DNA of 64,000 bases, taken from assembly GCF_013087525.1 (NCBI RefSeq), contig NZ_JABFCS010000001.1, positions 2,604,001 to 2,668,000 of the forward strand. Reading direction: 5' to 3'. The notes below the pieces were generated by a model, which saw only the letters and a list, made by a program, of their open reading frames with translations, did not search any database and was not told where the DNA came from. This document shows, one piece after another, positions 50,281 to 61,886 of this stretch. Position 1 is the first letter of the stretch; every line of letters starts with the position of its first letter. The position numbers and the translations under genes were made by a program. Source of the DNA: Ramlibacter montanisoli. GTDB lineage: Bacteria > Pseudomonadota > Gammaproteobacteria > Burkholderiales > Burkholderiaceae_C.

Positions 50281-50728
50281 CGTGATTCCCCTCCGGAATG
50301 TCGGCGAGCAGGTCCTGGCACTCGTCCAGCAGAGCGTGCAACGCTAGCACGCGGTGCGCGCCGAGTCGCTGATTGAGTGACTCCTGCGCCACACGCCAGC
50401 GCCGCTGCGCCTCCTGCCGTTTCTCCTTTCCCGCCGGCGTGGCGCTGACGAGACGGCTGCGGCCGTCGACCCCCGGCTCCAGCACCAGCAGGCCGGCATC
50501 GATCAGCGGCCGCAGGTTGCGCGTGAGCGTGGACGCATCGACCTTCATCGCCCGCGCCAGGTCCACCGGACGCAGCGGCCCGAGTTTCACCGCATACGAC
50601 AGCAGCGAGTACTGCGTGCCGCGCAGGCCGGTCTTGCCCACCTCGGCGTCGTAGAGCTGCGCCACCCGGCGCATCAGCTGGCGCAGCTTGAGGTTGGTGC
50701 AGCCCTGCGGCTTGACAGCGGTGTCCAT
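50273..50728 (-). CDS. MarR-family transcriptional regulator
   Basis: A 151-residue regulator with a winged helix near residues 30-100: KTGLRGTQYSLLSYAVKLGPLRPVDLARAMKVDASTLTRNLRPLIDAGLLVLEPGVDGRSRLVSATPAGKEK. The recognition helix is ASTLTRNLRPLI and the wing is GVDGRSR. The start MDTAVKPQG at 50728 is preferred to an in-frame ATG at 50791, because a palindrome lies directly upstream. It probably represses itself and the MFS gene, and perhaps the divergent thioesterase. Confidence 0.83.
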   Translation of the reverse strand: MDTAVKPQGCTNLKLRQLMRRVAQLYDAEVGKTGLRGTQYSLLSYAVKLGPLRPVDLARAMKVDASTLTRNLRPLIDAGLLVLEPGVDGRSRLVSATPAGKEKRQEAQRRWRVAQESLNQRLGAHRVLALHALLDECQDLLADIPEGNHDE

Positions 50729-50751
50729 GGCGATTATTGTAGCTGCAACCA

Positions 50752-50763
50752 TTGCATATGCAA
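50752..50763. promoter_or_regulatory. TTGCATATGCAA palindrome between marR-MFS and the thioesterase gene
   Basis: A perfect 12-base palindrome, 24 bases before the MarR start and 21 bases before the divergent thioesterase start at 50784. Its symmetry and size fit a MarR dimer operator that would control both directions. Confidence 0.55.
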
Positions 50764-50783
50764 GTTGATTCCGGAGCGGACGA

Positions 50784-51329
50784 ATGAGCAAGGTGGACCA
50801 GCTGGAAGCATGGCTCGCGCAGGAGCGCGAAGTGAAGGCGCGCCTGGACGCGGGCGCGGGCTGCGGCGTCGCGCGCCCCGAGCAGGTGGCCGGGCGCAGC
50901 GGCCTGGAAGTGCTGCAGGCGATGCTGCGCGGCGAGCTGCCCTACCCGCCGATCGCGCGCACGCTGGATTTCCAGCTGCTGGAAGTCGGCGAGGGCCGCG
51001 CGGTGTTCCAGGGCGCGCCGGGGCCGGGGCACCTCAATCCCATGGGCGGCATCCACGGCGGCTGGTACGCGACGCTGCTGGACTCCGCGCTCGGCTGCGC
51101 CGTTCACACCATGATGCCGCCCGGCCGCGGCTACACCACCGCGGAACTCGGCGTGAACCTGGTCAAGGCGATCGGCACCAGGGTGCAGCGGGTGCGCGCG
51201 GAAGGGCGCGTGCTGCACTGCGGCCGGCAGCTGGCAACGGCGGAGGCGCGACTGGTGGGGCCGGACGGGACGCTGTATGCACATGCGACGACGACGTGCC
51301 TGGTGTTCGAGATGCCCGCGGCGAGGTGA
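50784..51329 (+). CDS. PaaI-type hotdog-fold thioesterase
   Basis: A 181-residue protein. The hotdog core GPGHLNPMGGIHGGWYATLLDSALGCAVHTMMPPGRGYTTAELGVNLVKAI, with NPMGGIHGGW as the catalytic/helix motif (about residues 86-95), is typical of the PaaI group, which hydrolyses acyl-CoA thioesters. The first roughly 50 residues are an extension common in this subgroup. It is divergent from the MarR/MFS pair; the acyl-CoA substrate is unknown. Confidence 0.85.
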   Translation: MSKVDQLEAWLAQEREVKARLDAGAGCGVARPEQVAGRSGLEVLQAMLRGELPYPPIARTLDFQLLEVGEGRAVFQGAPGPGHLNPMGGIHGGWYATLLDSALGCAVHTMMPPGRGYTTAELGVNLVKAIGTRVQRVRAEGRVLHCGRQLATAEARLVGPDGTLYAHATTTCLVFEMPAAR

Positions 51330-51377
51330 GCCGGCCGCTGTCGTGCATTGCAGGTCCAGCCCGCAATCCCATGAATT

Positions 51378-54300
51378 TCACTTCTTCCGCAGCCCGTCGA
51401 ACGCGAAGGTGAAGATCAGGTCCAGCCCGGCCCGTTCCCCGCCTCCGCCCGCACCGTCACCCTGCGCGAAACGTCTAGAGAAGATGAACAGCGTGCCCAT
51501 GGTCCCCGACAGGCTGCGTTCGTAGGCGGCGTAGAAGTTGTCGGCGAAGCGCTTGCCCACGCGCACCACGGCGCCGCTGGTGCTGTCCGGACGCACGCTC
51601 AGGTCGTCCAGTCCCAGGCTACCGGCGATGCCCTTGCCGGTGCCGCGGCGGCCCGATAGCAGCGCGGTGGCCGCGCGTTGCAACAGCGCGGTCTCCGCGC
51701 CACCGCCGGAGGACGAGCGTCCCAGCACCACATACGACAGGGTCTCCGCTTCCGAGAGGCCCCCTTCCGAATACAGCTCCACGTGCGGCGACTGCGCACG
51801 GCCGGTCACCAGCACGCCCACCTTCTCGGTCATGTTCGGGCGCAGGGCCAGGATGTCGAGCGCGGGGTTGTCGGCCGGGCCGGTGAAGCGCAGTTCGCCA
51901 CGCTCGATGTTCATGCGCTGGCCATAGGCTTCGTAGGTACCGCCCGCGGTGCGGATCAGGCCGACGATCTGCGGCGTGCCGGCTGCGCTGGCCTGCACCT
52001 GCAGCGAACCGGCCAGCCGAGTGTCCACGCCACGGCCCGTCACCCGGAAATCGTTGCCCAGGTCGAAGGCGATCCGAAGGTTCAAGGGACGCGCACCCTC
52101 GGTGGCCGCGGGCGGCCGCTGCTTGCGTTCGGTCTCGGTGACGGCGACGCCGGGCGCATTGCGCACCAGCACGTCGTCGCCCAGGCGGGGCGGGGTTTCG
52201 TCGGGGATCTGGATGCGCGCGCGGTCCACGCGCAACTCGCCCGTGACCGTGGTGCCGGCGCGGTCCATGCGCGCTTCCACGGGACCGGACACCACCAGCT
52301 GCCGGTCGCTGCGGATGCTGGCCCGCAGCTGCGAGAGCTGCGCGTTCGCCTGGAACACGGGTCCCTCGGGCGTCCAGCTGCCCTCGCCGTACGCGAGCAG
52401 CGTGCCGCCGCCCCCGCCCTCGTCGCTGCCTTGCAGCAGGAACTCGCTGACCACCACGCGCTGTCCCGCCAGCCGCGCGCGCAGCCGCCCGTTGCGCAGC
52501 TCGATGCCGTCGACGACGGAGCGCAGCGCGAGGTCGTCCGCGTTCACCGGGCCCGACAGCTCGGGCTGCGCGCGCGTGCCGCCGATCGCGATGTCGGCGG
52601 CCAGCGATCCGCGCAACCGCCAGCCCGGTGGCGCCAGCAGCGACCACACGCCGATGCGCGGCAGCTGCGCCTGCAGGCGACCGGAGATCGGCGCCTGCTG
52701 CGGCCAGGACCAGCCGTCCGCGTCCTGCACGAGCCGCGTGCGCAGCTGCCCTTCGGCATGGCCGGCGCGCTCGCTGTCCCACAGCAGCGAGAACACGAGC
52801 TGCTCGCCCTGGCTGGCGACCGTCAGGCGCGCATCGCGCACGCCGGCGCTCACGCGCGCGGCCGCGCCGTCGACGCTCTCCGCCAGCACGTTGACGTCGC
52901 CGCGCACGCGCGCCAGCGACGCCTCCACGCGCACCGTGCGCCCGAGCTGGGCGTTCCACTGCGCGTCGAACACCATGTCGCCCGAAAGCGCGGAGCCGGC
53001 CAGCTGCGATCCGCCCACCAGCTCGATCCATGCCAGCGGCAGGCCGCCCAGGCGTCCTGCCGTCGACAAGGTCCCGCCCTGGCGCCGCACCGGCGTCCAG
53101 GACAGCACCGCATCGGTGGCCGGCGAGCCGCTGCGCATCGCCGGCGCGCGCAGCAGCGCTTCGCCCGCCGCCACTTCGAAATTGCCGCCGCTGGCGCGCC
53201 AGTCCACGGGCCGCTGCAATTGCACCTGCCAGGGCCCCGGCGTGATCGACGCATCCTGCAGGCGCGCCGACAGGCTGGCCACCTGCCCGCGCCATTGCGT
53301 GGCGGCGCCGCCCAGCGTCGCGCCGAGGCGGCCGGCTCCCACCACGTCCACTTTCCGCTGGCCCTGCTCCGCCTGCGCGCGCAGGTCCAGCGCCGCATCG
53401 CGCAGGCGCCCTTGCACCTGCAGCGATGCATCGCGCACCGTCCACGGCGGCGCAGCCGCATCCTGCTTCGCGCCCGCGGCCTGCCAGCCGAGCGCACGCG
53501 CCGTCGCCTTCGCCTGCACGGTGGGATCACGCCAGCCGCCCTGCCACGCCAGCTGCGCCTGCGCGTTGCCGCGCAGCGCGAAGGGCTTGAGCATGTCGCG
53601 CAGCCCGGGCCAGCGCGCCAGCCAGCGCTGCGCCTGCGCGAGGTCGGTGGACGCGATGTCCGCGCTGCCCTGCCCGCGGCTTTCCGCCACGCTGCCCTTG
53701 GCCTGCGCCTGCAGGCCGGGCGCGCGCAGGTTCAGCCGCCCCTGGCCCCGGCTGGCCGCCAGCTGCCAATCGAGTTCGCCTTCCAGCAATGCGTCGCTCG
53801 TCCGCACGCGCAGCTGCGACAAGCTCAAGGCATCGCCGGCCCAGCGCCCCTTGGCGAGCACGTCGCGCAGTTCCAGCGCGCTGGCGGCCGCCGGCAAGGC
53901 GTCGTCCCGTGCCACGCGCGAGCGCGGCGCACCGGCCTGCAGCGAGACATCGAAGTTCACGGTTCGGCCCTCGCCCTGCAGGCGCAAGGGCCCGGTGAGC
54001 GGCAGCGGCGCCAGGCTCGTGTGCAGCTGCGCAGGATCCACCGCGTCCACCCGGCCCTCGAACTTCCAGCCCTGGCCTTCCCAGGCGCCACTGCCTTCGA
54101 TGCGGCCACCGCCCGCTTCCGCCGCCAGCGTCTTCACCAACGCAACGCCGTCGCGCCACTCGCCTTCGCCGCGCGCGGTGACCACGGGCAGCTTCTTCGC
54201 ATCCCAGGGACCGGCCGCGCGGTTGCGCAGGTCGGCACGCAGCGCGTAGGCGCCCGCAGCCGAGGGCACGACCTCGACGTGCCCCGACAGCAGCGTGCGC

Positions 54301-55154
54301 GGCGCGGCCGGCCAGAACATCGCCAGGTCCAGCTGCTGGAAATCGGCCTCGCCCTTCGGCACAGGCATGGCCGCGAACGGCGCAAGGCGCGCGCTCGCGG
54401 TGGCGCGCGGCAGCTCGCCCTGCAGGCCGGCGCCCGGCGCCACCTGCAGGCGCGCAGTCGCATCGATCGCCGACGCCGGCCCTTGCGCGCGCAGCTCGAA
54501 GTCCAGGGGCACCTTCCGCTCGACGCCCGGGACCGGCGCCGCGAAGCGCCCCGCCAGGGATGCATCGACCGTCAGGGGCGCGATCGCCAGCAGCTTCAGG
54601 TCGCCGCGGTAGTCGCCGCCGGCCAGCCGCAGGGACTGGAGCGCGACGCGATGGCGCAGGCCGTCGAAGGCGTACTGCGCCGCCAGCCCGCTCGCTTCGA
54701 GTTCCATGCGCCCGCGGTACGACAGCGTGCCGACCTGCAGCTGCTCCACGTTCACCTGCCACGGCAGGCGCAGGTCCTGCGGCAGCTTCATCGCCTCCTC
54801 GCTGCGCGGACGCCGGTCGATCACGCGCGCACGCGCGACCTGCACCTGCTCCAGCTGCAGCGTCCGGCCCAGCAGCGCGACCGGCTGCCATTCCAGCCGG
54901 ATGTCCTCGGCCTCCAGCCGCAGGCCGTCGCGCTCCCAGACGATGCGCCGGATGTGCCAGGCGCCGCGCACCGATCCCTGCACGCCCTCGCCTTGCAGGG
55001 ACACGCGGCCGCCCACGCGTCGCAGCAGCCAGTCCAGCGATCCTTCCTGTCCCGCCCACCACCACAGGCCCCCGGCCACCAGCAGGAGCAGCAGCGCGAA
55101 GCCGACCATCACGCGGACCGTGATGCGGGTGACGCGGGCGATGCGCGCGTTCAA
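51378..55154 (-). CDS. tamB: TamB, translocation and assembly module inner-membrane protein
   Basis: About 1258 residues with no frame break. An N-terminal membrane anchor (ARVTRITVRVMVGFALLLLLVAGGLWWWAGQEGSLDWLL) is followed by a very long repetitive beta-rich domain typical of AsmA-like lipid-transfer bridges. The conserved C-terminal DUF490 region includes LNLRIAFDLGNDFRVTGRGVDTRLAGSLQVQ and NIERGELRFTGPADNPALDILALR. The frame begins with a TTG at 55154 that overlaps the tamA stop (TTGA); an ATG at 55109 is the alternative. TamB spans the periplasm and works with TamA in lipid transport and outer-membrane protein assembly. Confidence 0.9.
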   Translation of the reverse strand: MNARIARVTRITVRVMVGFALLLLLVAGGLWWWAGQEGSLDWLLRRVGGRVSLQGEGVQGSVRGAWHIRRIVWERDGLRLEAEDIRLEWQPVALLGRTLQLEQVQVARARVIDRRPRSEEAMKLPQDLRLPWQVNVEQLQVGTLSYRGRMELEASGLAAQYAFDGLRHRVALQSLRLAGGDYRGDLKLLAIAPLTVDASLAGRFAAPVPGVERKVPLDFELRAQGPASAIDATARLQVAPGAGLQGELPRATASARLAPFAAMPVPKGEADFQQLDLAMFWPAAPRTLLSGHVEVVPSAAGAYALRADLRNRAAGPWDAKKLPVVTARGEGEWRDGVALVKTLAAEAGGGRIEGSGAWEGQGWKFEGRVDAVDPAQLHTSLAPLPLTGPLRLQGEGRTVNFDVSLQAGAPRSRVARDDALPAAASALELRDVLAKGRWAGDALSLSQLRVRTSDALLEGELDWQLAASRGQGRLNLRAPGLQAQAKGSVAESRGQGSADIASTDLAQAQRWLARWPGLRDMLKPFALRGNAQAQLAWQGGWRDPTVQAKATARALGWQAAGAKQDAAAPPWTVRDASLQVQGRLRDAALDLRAQAEQGQRKVDVVGAGRLGATLGGAATQWRGQVASLSARLQDASITPGPWQVQLQRPVDWRASGGNFEVAAGEALLRAPAMRSGSPATDAVLSWTPVRRQGGTLSTAGRLGGLPLAWIELVGGSQLAGSALSGDMVFDAQWNAQLGRTVRVEASLARVRGDVNVLAESVDGAAARVSAGVRDARLTVASQGEQLVFSLLWDSERAGHAEGQLRTRLVQDADGWSWPQQAPISGRLQAQLPRIGVWSLLAPPGWRLRGSLAADIAIGGTRAQPELSGPVNADDLALRSVVDGIELRNGRLRARLAGQRVVVSEFLLQGSDEGGGGGTLLAYGEGSWTPEGPVFQANAQLSQLRASIRSDRQLVVSGPVEARMDRAGTTVTGELRVDRARIQIPDETPPRLGDDVLVRNAPGVAVTETERKQRPPAATEGARPLNLRIAFDLGNDFRVTGRGVDTRLAGSLQVQASAAGTPQIVGLIRTAGGTYEAYGQRMNIERGELRFTGPADNPALDILALRPNMTEKVGVLVTGRAQSPHVELYSEGGLSEAETLSYVVLGRSSSGGGAETALLQRAATALLSGRRGTGKGIAGSLGLDDLSVRPDSTSGAVVRVGKRFADNFYAAYERSLSGTMGTLFIFSRRFAQGDGAGGGGERAGLDLIFTFAFDGLRKK

Positions 55155-56940
55155 AACACGAACCCCGCGCTGAAATGCAGGCGGAAGCGCTTCGAATGCA
55201 GCCCGTAGGCGATGGCGCCTTCCACCGGCCCCACCGGGCTGCGCCAGCGCACGCCGGTGCCCACGCCGACCCGCGCCCGCATGTCGCCGGGCTTGTCCGC
55301 CACCGAGCCGGCGTCGACGAACAGCGTGTGCTCGAACTGCGTGGGCAGGCCGCGCCGCTGGATCGGCCGCTGCCACTCGGCGCTGCCCACCGCCAGGTAG
55401 CGGCCGGGCCCGACCAGGTCGCCGGTCAGCGGCACGCCGATGTCCAGGTACTTGTAGCCGCGCACCGTGGTGTCGCCGCCGGTGCGGAACAGCTGCGTCG
55501 CGGGCACCCGCGCACCGTCCTGCGCCAGCACCGCGCCGGCCTCGGCGCGCAGCTGCAGCCGTCCGCTCTTCAGCGGCCGCAGGCCGAGCCAGCGCACCAG
55601 CGTGCGCTGGAAGGGATGGCCGTTGCCGCCGAGGGTCAGGCCGCCGCCGAATTCGATGGCGATGCCGTAGCCGCTGCTGGGCAGCTGCAGGTCGTCGAAG
55701 TAGCGGCCGGTCCAGATGTAGTTGGCGCTGACCGCGGAGCCCTCGCCGGTGTCCAGCGGCGTCAGCGGCACGTTGCGCGGGTTCTGCACCGTGGCGCGTT
55801 CGTACTGCACGTACACGTTGCGGTCGATGCGGTCGCCGTTCTGGAAGCGGCCCGCGCGCAGGCGCTGGCTGTGCGTCACGAGGCGGTCGTCGTCCAGCTT
55901 CTCGCCGCGCGCGAGCACGGCCCAGCGCCAGCCGTCCTCGTCGGGGATCGCGGTCCACTCGGTCTGCGCGAAGGGATTCTTCTTCTCCGCCTGCAGCTTG
56001 CTCACCGCGCGCCAGCCCACCAGGGGCAGCCGGTTGTGCGTGTGCTCCAGCGACGCGCGCGGCCCGCCGTCGGTGGTGAAGCCCAGGCCCAGCACCACCT
56101 TCTGCAGCGGCGCTTCGCGCACGGTCACCTGCACCGGCGCGGCGTTGGGGTCGGACGTGTCGGGGTCGACGAAGATGAAGGCGGAGTCGAAGTAGCCGCT
56201 GCCGGACAGGCGCAACTGCGCCTGCACGATCTTCTCCTGGTCGTACACCGAGCCGACCGGCAGGCGCGCCAGCCGCGGCACCAGCACCGGGTCGTAGCGC
56301 TCCACGCCCGTCACCTGCACGGGGCCAAGGCGGAACAGCGCGCCGGAGTCGAGCTTCAATCCGAGCCGCGCGGAGGACGTCGCCGCATCGACGTCCGCCA
56401 GGCTGTAGCTGATGCGGCCGGCCGGATAGCGGCGCGCGATCAGCTGCCGCGTGGCTTCCGACTTCGCGCGGTCCCAGCCGGCCTGCGTGAAGGGCTCGCC
56501 GGCGCGCAGCGGCCAGCTGGCGCGGATCCCTTGCCGCTGCGACACGGCCTCGGCATCGCTGCTGGTGGCGATGTCGCCCTCGAACGCGATGCTGGCCTCG
56601 GCGATGCGCGTGCGCGCCCGGGCTCCACCGCCACCAGCAGGGTGGGCCGCGTGCCAGGCTCGCGCGAGATGCGCACCTGCGGCGCGAAGTAGCCCTGGGT
56701 GGCCAGCAGCTCGCGCGCGTCCTTCTCCGCCAGCACGATCAGCCGCGCGATCTCGGCGTCGTCGAGGTCGGTGACTTCGCGGTAACGGCGCAGCTCCAGG
56801 TTGCGTTCGAGGATTTCCTTGAGCGGGTCGGGGGCGCGGACGACGAGGTCGAAGGAAGCGGCCTGCGGCTGGGCCGAGGCCAGCGGCGCAAGCAGCCACA
56901 GCACGGCCATCCCCGCGCCGGCGAAGAGCTTGCGGATCAT
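55151..56940 (-). CDS. tamA: TamA, Omp85-family outer-membrane protein; one frame break
   Basis: About 596 residues when repaired. The signal peptide IRKLFAGAGMAVLWLLAPLASAQ reads from 56940. The first POTRA domain is FDLVVRAPDPLKEILERNLELRRYREVTDLDDAEIARLIVLAEKDARELLATQGYFAPQV. One base indel near 56622 breaks the frame at VEPG|ARTRIAEASIAFEGD. Further POTRA domains and a 16-strand barrel follow, with the Omp85 motif GGDTTVRGYKYLDIG near residue 490 and a C-terminal Phe (HFSAGFVF). It pairs with tamB, whose start overlaps its stop. Confidence 0.9.
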
Positions 56941-57042
56941 GGACCCCGAACTATGGGTGCACGGCGACGGCCGCGCCGTAGGTGATATTCGACTCATGCG
57001 TGACGGACGGGCGAGCTTGCCACGGATGGCTATGATCCGCCC

Positions 57043-57438
57043 ATGCGAATCCTCCACACCATGCTGCGCGTGGGCGACCTGCAGCGCGCCATAGACTTCT
57101 ACACCAAGGTGCTGGGCATGACCCTGCTGCGCACCACCGAGCGCCCGGAGCAGAAGTACTCCCTGGCCTTCGTCGGCTACGGGAAGAATCCCGAGCATGC
57201 CGAGCTGGAGCTCACCTACAACCACGGGGTGGACCAGTACGAGATGGGCAGCGCCTACGGCCACATCGCCATCGCCGTGCCCGACGCCTACGCGGCCTGC
57301 GAGAAGATCCGCGCGGCCGGCGGCAACATCACGCGCGAGCCCGGGCCGGTCAAGGGCGGCAACACGGTGATCGCCTTCGTGACCGACCCGGACGGCTACA
57401 AGATCGAACTGATCCAGCGCGAAGGCGAGCCGGGCTAG
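57043..57438 (+). CDS. gloA: Lactoylglutathione lyase (glyoxalase I)
   Basis: A 131-residue VOC-fold enzyme converting the methylglyoxal-glutathione hemithioacetal to S-lactoylglutathione. [26 protein letters not shown] (His 5, a metal ligand), [28 protein letters not shown] (Glu and His ligands) and [13 protein letters not shown] (Glu ligand) are all present. The length matches the Ni-dependent bacterial type. It is divergent from tamA and convergent with eda. TATGAT at 57031-57036 is a plausible -10 just before the start. Confidence 0.93.
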   Translation: MRILHTMLRVGDLQRAIDFYTKVLGMTLLRTTERPEQKYSLAFVGYGKNPEHAELELTYNHGVDQYEMGSAYGHIAIAVPDAYAACEKIRAAGGNITREPGPVKGGNTVIAFVTDPDGYKIELIQREGEPG

Positions 57439-57454
57439 CCGGCCCGTCGCAGCC

Positions 57455-58098
57455 TCACTTGCGCGACAGCGCCGCGGCCTCCGACGCCAGCCGCGTCACC
57501 CGTGCCCAATCCTGCGCCGCGAGCGCGTCCGCGGGCGTGAGCCAGGAGCCGCCGACGCAGGCGACGTTGGGCAGCGCCAGGAACTCGCGCGCGTTCTGCA
57601 CGGTGACGCCGCCGGTGGGGCAGAACTTCACGTCGTTGAAAGGCCCATGCCAGGCCTTGAGCATGGCGGCGCCCCCAGCCTGCAGGGCGGGGAAGAACTT
57701 CAGCGCCGTGTAGCCGTCCTCCTGCGCCATCATGATCTCGCTGCCGGTGGCCACGCCGGGCAGCAGGGCCAGGCCCAGTTCGTGGCACGCCCTGCCCACC
57801 GCATGCGTGTAGCCGGGGCTGACCGCGAAGCGGGCGCCGGCCAGCGCCGCGGCCTGCGCGTCGGCGGCGCTGCGCACGGTGCCGGCGCCGATCACGGCCT
57901 CAGGCACTTCGCGCGCGATCGCCTCGATGCACGCCAGCGCCACCGGCGTGCGCAGCGTCACCTCCAGCATGCGGATGCCGCCGGCGACCAACGCGCGCGC
58001 CAGCGGCACGGCATGCGCGCGGTCCTGCAGCACGATCACCGGGATCACCGGCGCGTCCTGCATCACTTCGGCCGCCGTGGGACGGTCGGAAATCGGTT

Positions 58099-58108
<10 letters not shown>
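57455..58108 (-). CDS. eda: KDPG/KHG aldolase
   Basis: A 217-residue class I aldolase that splits 2-keto-3-deoxy-6-phosphogluconate into pyruvate and glyceraldehyde-3-phosphate. [40 protein letters not shown] holds the catalytic Glu. [33 protein letters not shown] and [21 protein letters not shown] (Schiff-base Lys) follow, with [18 protein letters not shown]. The start overlaps the edd stop by 10 bases, so the pair is coupled. Confidence 0.93.
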
Positions 58109-59928
<1,820 letters not shown>

Positions 59929-59937
59929 GGGAAGCCG

Positions 59938-60004
59938 GTAACTTGGTTACGGCGATCCTACCTCCCGCGGGGGCCTTGGGGTCCGTACCGGGTACGAACC
60001 GGTT
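59938..60004. promoter_or_regulatory. Cluster of three palindromes between edd and the ChaC-like gene
   Basis: GTAAC-TTG-GTTAC (59938-59950) lies 10 bases before the edd start. CGTACC-G-GGTACG (59984-59996) and AACCGGTT (59997-60004, followed by ACC) abut each other. GTTACC/GGTAAC-type half-sites resemble operators of LacI/GntR gluconate repressors that control edd-eda in enterobacteria. No such regulator is encoded within the window. Confidence 0.5.
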
Positions 60005-60045
60005 ACCAACTTCCGGGGTCTTGCCGCCTCCGCTAGAGTTCGGGC

Positions 60046-60648
60046 GTGACCGAAGTGTTGAAGCCACAGCGGGACGCGGCCGCGATGCTGCAAAGAGCCA
60101 TTGCCGAATGGGGCGGGGAAGACGACCTCTGGATCTTCGGCTATGGCTCGCTCATCTGGCGGCCCGATTTCGATTTCGTGGAGCAGCGGCCGGCGCGCGT
60201 GCACGGCTGGCACCGCGCGCTGAAGATGTGGAGCCGCATCAACCGCGGCACGCCCGAACGGCCGGGCCTGGTGTTCGGCCTGCTGACCGGCGGCTGCTGC
60301 CGCGGCGTGGTGTTCCGCGTGCGCAAGGAGCACGGCGCCGAGATCCTCACCCGCCTGTGGTCGCGCGAAATGGCGACGGCGGTGTACGACCCGCGCTGGC
60401 TGCCGGCCGAAACGCCGGCGGGGCGCGTCCGGGCGCTGGCCTTCACGCTCTCGCGCAAGAGCCCCAGCCACACCGGCGAGCTGACCGAGGAGGAGTACCG
60501 CGCGATCTTCGCCTTCGCCTCCGGCATCTACGGAACCACGCTCGATTACGCGCACCGCACGCTGGAGGAGCTCAAGCGGCACGACATCCGCGACCGCAAC
60601 CTGGAAAGGCTGCTGCGGCTGATCCAGCGGCAGCAGTCCGGGTCCTGA
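60046..60648 (+). CDS. ChaC-like gamma-glutamylcyclotransferase
   Basis: A 200-residue protein starting at GTG 60046. The substrate-binding loop [36 protein letters not shown], near residues 28-62, is the ChaC/GGCT signature. The [56 protein letters not shown] ending is typical of ChaC. These enzymes release 5-oxoproline from glutathione. The catalytic Glu is probably in the GELTEEEY region. It is divergent from edd; any functional link is unknown. Confidence 0.85.
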   Translation: MTEVLKPQRDAAAMLQRAIAEWGGEDDLWIFGYGSLIWRPDFDFVEQRPARVHGWHRALKMWSRINRGTPERPGLVFGLLTGGCCRGVVFRVRKEHGAEILTRLWSREMATAVYDPRWLPAETPAGRVRALAFTLSRKSPSHTGELTEEEYRAIFAFASGIYGTTLDYAHRTLEELKRHDIRDRNLERLLRLIQRQQSGS

Positions 60649-60650
60649 AC

Positions 60651-61191
60651 TCAGTCAGCGCCGCCGCGCGCCGCCAGCAGGCGCTCGGCCCGCGCCAGGT
60701 CGTCCAGCGTGTCGACGTCGGTCACGATGCCTTCGTCGTCCAGCTCCAGCTTCAGGGGTTGCGCGGCCCGCACGATGGCAGCCGCGCCTTCGGTGCCGGT
60801 AAGCGCCTGCAGCGCGGGACCGTGCTGCGCCGAGAAACCCACGGGATGGCCGCGGGTGCCGCGGTACGTCGGCACGACGACCGATGCGCGCTGCAGCGCC
60901 TCGGCCACCGCGCGCAGCGACTGCGGCGCGACGAGTGGGAGGTCGCCGGGGAGCACCAGCCAGCCGCCGGCGCCCGCCGTCGCACGCACGCCGGCCGCGA
61001 TCGAATCGCCCATGCCCGGATGCCCCGCATCCTCGACGTGGAAAGGCAGGCCGCTGGCACGCACGGCGGCCAGCGTGTGTTCCAGCACCGGCCGACCGGC
61101 CAGCAAGGCCTGCAATTTGGAGCCGGTGCCGCCCGAGGCGCGGAAGCGTTCGCCGCGGCCGGACGCGAGCACGAGGACGACGGGGGTTCAT
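60651..61191 (-). CDS. MobA/MocA-like nucleotidyltransferase; one frame break
   Basis: About 179 residues when repaired. It starts MNP at 61191; a run of five C should be four, restoring [40 protein letters not shown]. This contains the NTP-transferase signature (ASGRGERF with the Lys of SKLQ). [19 protein letters not shown] is the metal-binding segment, and [17 protein letters not shown] matches molybdenum-cofactor cytidylyl/guanylyl transferases. The product probably modifies the molybdenum cofactor. It is divergent from pdxH. Confidence 0.8.
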
Positions 61192-61238
61192 GGCGCCGCA
61201 GTCTGCCGCAGAAATGCCCAGGTGCGACAATCTTTGCC

Positions 61239-61886
61239 ATGAGCAGCACTGCCGACCGCATCGCCGAACTGCGCAAGAACTACGAGCGCGCCGAACTGAG
61301 CGAGGACGCCTCGCACGCCGACCCGTTGAAGCAGTTCGACCAGTGGCTCACCGAAGCCATCTCGTCGGAGATCCCGGAGCCCAACGCGATGACGCTGGCC
61401 ACGGTGGCGAGCGACCTGCGCCCGAGCACGCGGGTGGTGCTGGTCAAGGGCTACGACGAGCGCGGCATCGTCTGGTACACCAACTACGAGAGCCGCAAGG
61501 GCGTGGAGCTGGCCGGCAACCCGTACGCGGCACTGCAGTTCCACTGGGTGGAGCTGGAACGCGTGGTGCGCATCGAGGGCCGGGTGGAGAAGACCGGCGC
61601 GGAGGAAAGCGATGCCTATTACGCGAGCCGGCCGCTGGACTCGCGCATCGGCGCCTGGGCCAGCCCGCAAAGCCAGGTGATCCCGGGTCGCACGGTGCTG
61701 GTCACGAACGCGGCGAAGTACAGCGCGCAATTCCTCTTGAACCCGCCGCGCCCGCCGCACTGGGGCGGCTACCGGCTGGTGCCGGACCAGTGGCAGTTCT
61801 GGCAGGGAAGGAAGAGCCGGCTGCATGACCGGTTGCGCTACCGGCAGGCAGGCGGCGAATGGGTCCGCGAGCGCCTGGCGCCCTGA
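61239..61886 (+). CDS. pdxH: Pyridoxamine/pyridoxine 5'-phosphate oxidase
   Basis: A 215-residue FMN enzyme making pyridoxal 5'-phosphate. It has [78 protein letters not shown] (FMN binding), [26 protein letters not shown] and [34 protein letters not shown] (C-terminal dimerisation domain). The ATG at 61239 begins the conserved N terminus; the long upstream open frame is not real. It is convergent with the DUF3299 gene. Confidence 0.95.
   Translation: MSSTADRIAELRKNYERAELSEDASHADPLKQFDQWLTEAISSEIPEPNAMTLATVASDLRPSTRVVLVKGYDERGIVWYTNYESRKGVELAGNPYAALQFHWVELERVVRIEGRVEKTGAEESDAYYASRPLDSRIGAWASPQSQVIPGRTVLVTNAAKYSAQFLLNPPRPPHWGGYRLVPDQWQFWQGRKSRLHDRLRYRQAGGEWVRERLAP

Noticed and set aside
51678..55208. 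1176-codon open frame on the plus strand opposite tamB
   Set aside because: It lies opposite an intact tamB frame, with low-complexity Arg/Ala/His content and no start context.
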